From: Candidatus Dadabacteria bacterium
GTDB lineage: Bacteria; Bdellovibrionota_C; UBA2361; J135
DNA: 8,512 nt
Reading direction: 5' to 3'
Assembly (NCBI GenBank): GCA_003694225.1
Contig: RFKT01000124.1
Coordinates: forward strand, 1 to 8,512
In this document: positions 6,108-8,512 of the stretch, one piece after another
Numbering within the stretch: position 1 is the stretch's first letter
Layout: each line of letters opens with the position of its first letter
Program-made: the position numbers and the translations under genes
Notes under the pieces: generated by a model
Databases searched by the model: none
What the model was told of the DNA's origin: nothing
Seen by the model: the letters and a program-made list of their open reading frames with translations, nothing else

Positions 6108-6662
6108 ATGCCTGCTGTGGCCATTGTTATCTCATTGCTCCTCTTTTCCCCTCCACTTTCAGTGAGGTGGGTGGATAAAGAGAAAACGTCGCTAAGGGTT
6201 GATTTTCTTGAAAGCAAAAAGCGATGCCTCGCTGAGCTGAGAAAAAAAGAGATTTCCCTTAAGTTTCGCTTTAAGGTGAGGGTGTGCAAGAGAAGAAGAT
6301 GGACTAAGAGTTGCAGAAAGGAGTTAACTGAAATACATGACTTAAAGTTTGATCCCGTTACAGAAAAATATAAGGTGTCGATAGATAGGCTTGATGATAA
6401 GGAAGAACCGGTTTCGACCACCTATGACACTAAAAAAGATGCCGTGGCTCGTACACTTTCCATAAATTTGTTGGATCTGAAGAGTTTGGACGGCGGGGAG
6501 CGCTTAAAAAGAGATCAAAGGAGATATCTGCAAGTCAGGCTTATATCACGCTGCAAAAAGAGGAGGCGGCATTTCTTCTCGAATATTCTACCGTTTGTTC
6601 TTACTTTTGGTCTAATTGATAATAGCTATTACGATACCGGTTGGATTGATTTTCATCCGTAG
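6108..6662 (+). CDS. Putative exported DUF4390-family protein
   Basis: A 184-residue protein of unknown function. Residues 1-19 are hydrophobic and could be a signal peptide or anchor. The rest resembles DUF4390: an alternating strand FRFKVRV (54-60) followed by a basic stretch with W65, then FDPVTEKYKVSI (81-92), SINLLDL (118-124), YLQVRLI (140-146) and an aromatic C-terminus. DUF4390 genes commonly sit next to ntrY-type kinase genes, as here, which supports the call. It is unusually basic and has four cysteines (40, 60, 69, 149), two of them near Arg/Lys clusters. The start is well set by AGGAGG (6098-6103) five bases before the ATG; ruvB ends 11 bases upstream. The stop overlaps the proposed kinase start. 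The family assignment is by pattern recognition and is moderately secure. Confidence 0.75.
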   Translation: MPAVAIVISLLLFSPPLSVRWVDKEKTSLRVDFLESKKRCLAELRKKEISLKFRFKVRVCKRRRWTKSCRKELTEIHDLKFDPVTEKYKVSIDRLDDKEEPVSTTYDTKKDAVARTLSINLLDLKSLDGGERLKRDQRRYLQVRLISRCKKRRRHFFSNILPFVLTFGLIDNSYYDTGWIDFHP

Positions 6663-8512
6663 TGTGCGCAGTGAGACTATCTAGGAAGGAAATTTTTCTC
6701 TTAATTAAGAGGGCAAAGGAATACAAGCTGTTCTTTGGGGTTTCTCTCCTCTCTTTGTTTCTAATTTTTATGGTTTATTTAGAGTTACCTCCCACAGAGT
6801 CTCTAATCTCTGGAGGTAATCTTTTCTTTTTTATTTTGGTTAACACATCGATAGTCATAACCGGCTTGCTTCTAATAATGATCGGGAGGAATGTTGCAAA
6901 GCTGGTTTTTGATAGGAAAAGAAAGGTTTTTGGCTCCCGTTTGCGCACAAGGCTGGTGGCGGCGTTTGTTGGCCTTATTATGATTCCTACTATTATTACT
7001 TTTTTGATGGCAAGCGGAATTCTTTCGAGTGTTATGGAGGGATGGTTTAGCCGGCAAGTGGAAGGAGTGGTAGAAGGTGCTGTTGAGGTTGCAAGAAGCC
7101 ACTATAATGTGTTGGAAGAGACAATTAGGAATTCCGTTGAGCGTATAAGGAAGGAGATTGAGAGTAGTTCATGGAGGTATGTTGGAAAATCAGCACAGAA
7201 ACGCCTTGAGAAGAAGAGGGAAGAAAACGGTCTTTTCAGTTTAAAGATTATCGATAAAAAGGGGAATATTTATTTAGGGGCTGCCAGCGTTGTTTCTGGA
7301 ATAGAAGAATTTGCTGAACCGGAACTTCGGAAGGATGCTCTGGAGAATGCTCTTAAAGGGAAGGTTTCCGTTTTTTTTGAAGAGAAAGGGCCACGCCAGT
7401 TTATAAGGGTTTATAGTCCGCTAAATATAAGAAAGGGAAGGCATGTCCTTGCTGCTTCTTACAGGGTTCCTCCAGAGCTTTCTGCGGGGTTGGGAGAGAT
7501 AATTTCAACATATGATGAGTATAAGAAACTTACATTTTACAAGCAGCCCTTGAAGTCAAGCTATATGCTTACTCTTGCTATGATAACAGCCTTGCTTCTT
7601 TTTTCGGCGATTTGGGTTGGATTTTTTATTGCCAAGCAGGTGGCGATACCCCTTCAAAGGCTTGCGGAAGGTACTAGGGAAGTTTCTCAGGGGAATTATG
7701 ATGTATATATCAAGCCTGTAGGGAGGGATGAGATTGCATCTTTAATCAGATCTTTCAACAAAATGACAGGTGATCTGAAGAGATCCAGAGCGATCTCAGA
7801 GCAGAGGAGGGTTTATTTGGAGACTCTTTTAGCAAATATATCACTCGGTGTAATTGCGGTTGATATGAACAATAGGATTACGTTGGCAAATGAGGCGAGT
7901 GCTGAGTTTTTTGAGATAGGAGACTTGGAGGGCCTGGCCGGAAAGGATATAGGAGAGGTTTTTGCGCCAGAATATCTGTGTCAGATTGAACCTATTATGT
8001 CCCGGCTTTCTTCTCATAGCCCTGATAAAGCAAGTGGGGAGATAGTGGTTATCTCTAGAGGAAGAAAGCTGCAGATAGCTTGTTCTGCTGGAAGAATTAC
8101 TGATAGGGAGGGAAAGCCAGTTGGGACTGTGCTTATATTTGATGATGTGACGGAGCTTTCAAAAGCGCATCAGATGGCGGCGTGGAGAGAGGTTGCACGG
8201 AGGATAGCCCATGAAATCAAAAATCCTTTAACTCCCATAAAGCTTTCTGCTCAAAGGCTTCAAAAGATCATTGGCTCTCCGTTAGATCCCAATGTGGCTG
8301 AGAGTCTGCAAGCGATATTAGAAAATGTTGATTCTATAAAGAGGCTATCAGAAGAGTTTTCTCATTTTGCTAGGATGCCGAGAAGCCACTTTGAACCGGA
8401 AGATCTAAATGAATTAGTAGCGGAAACGCTAGCTCCCTATTCTGAGCAGAATGCAAATATAGTTATACAGTTTATCAGTGACGCTAAAATGCCTGAGATT
8501 CAGGTGGATAAG
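6662..8512 (+). CDS. ntrY: NtrY-like membrane sensor histidine kinase (3' end cut by window)
   Basis: Open to the window end: 617 codons with no stop. The order is three N-terminal transmembrane segments (about 23-39, 54-74, 98-118), a large extracytoplasmic domain (about 119-300), a fourth segment (301-323), HAMP (about 324-376, with PLQRLAEGT), PAS (about 386-495, ending GTVLIFDDVTEL), and a dimerisation/phosphoacceptor domain with H517 in RRIAHEIKNPLTPIKLSAQR. The H-box with the preceding AWREVA is characteristic of NtrY, the sensor of NtrYX systems linked to nitrogen and redox control. The catalytic ATPase domain (N, G boxes) lies beyond the edge. GTG at 6662 overlaps the previous stop (TAGTG) by one base; GTG at 6671 is an alternative. 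Neither has a clear ribosome site, so coupling to the upstream gene is likely. An ntrX-type regulator is expected next. The signal sensed cannot be read from this sequence. Confidence 0.93.
   Translation, partial: MCAVRLSRKEIFLLIKRAKEYKLFFGVSLLSLFLIFMVYLELPPTESLISGGNLFFFILVNTSIVITGLLLIMIGRNVAKLVFDRKRKVFGSRLRTRLVAAFVGLIMIPTIITFLMASGILSSVMEGWFSRQVEGVVEGAVEVARSHYNVLEETIRNSVERIRKEIESSSWRYVGKSAQKRLEKKREENGLFSLKIIDKKGNIYLGAASVVSGIEEFAEPELRKDALENALKGKVSVFFEEKGPRQFIRVYSPLNIRKGRHVLAASYRVPPELSAGLGEIISTYDEYKKLTFYKQPLKSSYMLTLAMITALLLFSAIWVGFFIAKQVAIPLQRLAEGTREVSQGNYDVYIKPVGRDEIASLIRSFNKMTGDLKRSRAISEQRRVYLETLLANISLGVIAVDMNNRITLANEASAEFFEIGDLEGLAGKDIGEVFAPEYLCQIEPIMSRLSSHSPDKASGEIVVISRGRKLQIACSAGRITDREGKPVGTVLIFDDVTELSKAHQMAAWREVARRIAHEIKNPLTPIKLSAQRLQKIIGSPLDPNVAESLQAILENVDSIKRLSEEFSHFARMPRSHFEPEDLNELVAETLAPYSEQNANIVIQFISDAKMPEIQVDK

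Noticed and set aside
5616..6421. Minus-strand open frames opposite ruvB and the DUF4390 gene
   Set aside because: They are shadows of well-supported plus-strand genes, with low-complexity serine-rich translations.

Overview
The window looks like chromosomal DNA from a Gram-negative bacterium of moderate to low G+C. The pointers are a PBP1B-like class A penicillin-binding protein with a UB2H-like domain, a RuvAB pair, an exported DUF4390-type protein, and an NtrY-type sensor kinase. This set would fit Deltaproteobacteria in the broad sense (Desulfobacterota, Nitrospirota or a related lineage). That placement is inference; nothing here fixes the taxon.

Layout. Positions 1-900 hold no convincing gene. 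They carry a cluster of short and long direct repeats, all in one orientation, lying just downstream of the penicillin-binding protein gene. Positions 901-3273 (minus strand) encode that bifunctional peptidoglycan glycosyltransferase/transpeptidase. Positions 3274-3598 are a divergent intergenic region with weak promoter candidates and a small hairpin followed by T8. From 3599 to the right edge all genes are on the plus strand and closely spaced: yebC (3599-4333), ruvA (4338-4931), ruvB (5008-6096), a DUF4390-like exported protein (6108-6662), and an ntrY-like histidine kinase (from 6662, cut by the window end before its ATPase domain).

How the genes fit together. YebC (translation/regulatory factor) and the RuvAB Holliday-junction branch-migration motor form a familiar cluster, but ruvC, often found between yebC and ruvA, is absent: only 4 bases separate the two genes. 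ruvB leads after 11 bases into the DUF4390 gene, whose stop codon overlaps the proposed GTG start of the kinase by one base. This suggests one transcription unit joining recombination/repair to an envelope protein and a membrane sensor kinase. The kinase's response regulator (ntrX-like) would be expected just beyond the right edge.

The least ordinary part is the repeat region. A 15-base motif occurs in two versions, GTAGCCCCGCACCTT and GTAACCCCGTACC(TT). They differ at exactly two positions, which can pair in a small hairpin and change together (G:C to A:T) in all nine readable copies. The motifs sit in and around a larger repeat of about 150 bp, present twice. I see no transposase, CRISPR array, tRNA, rRNA or defence gene in the window.
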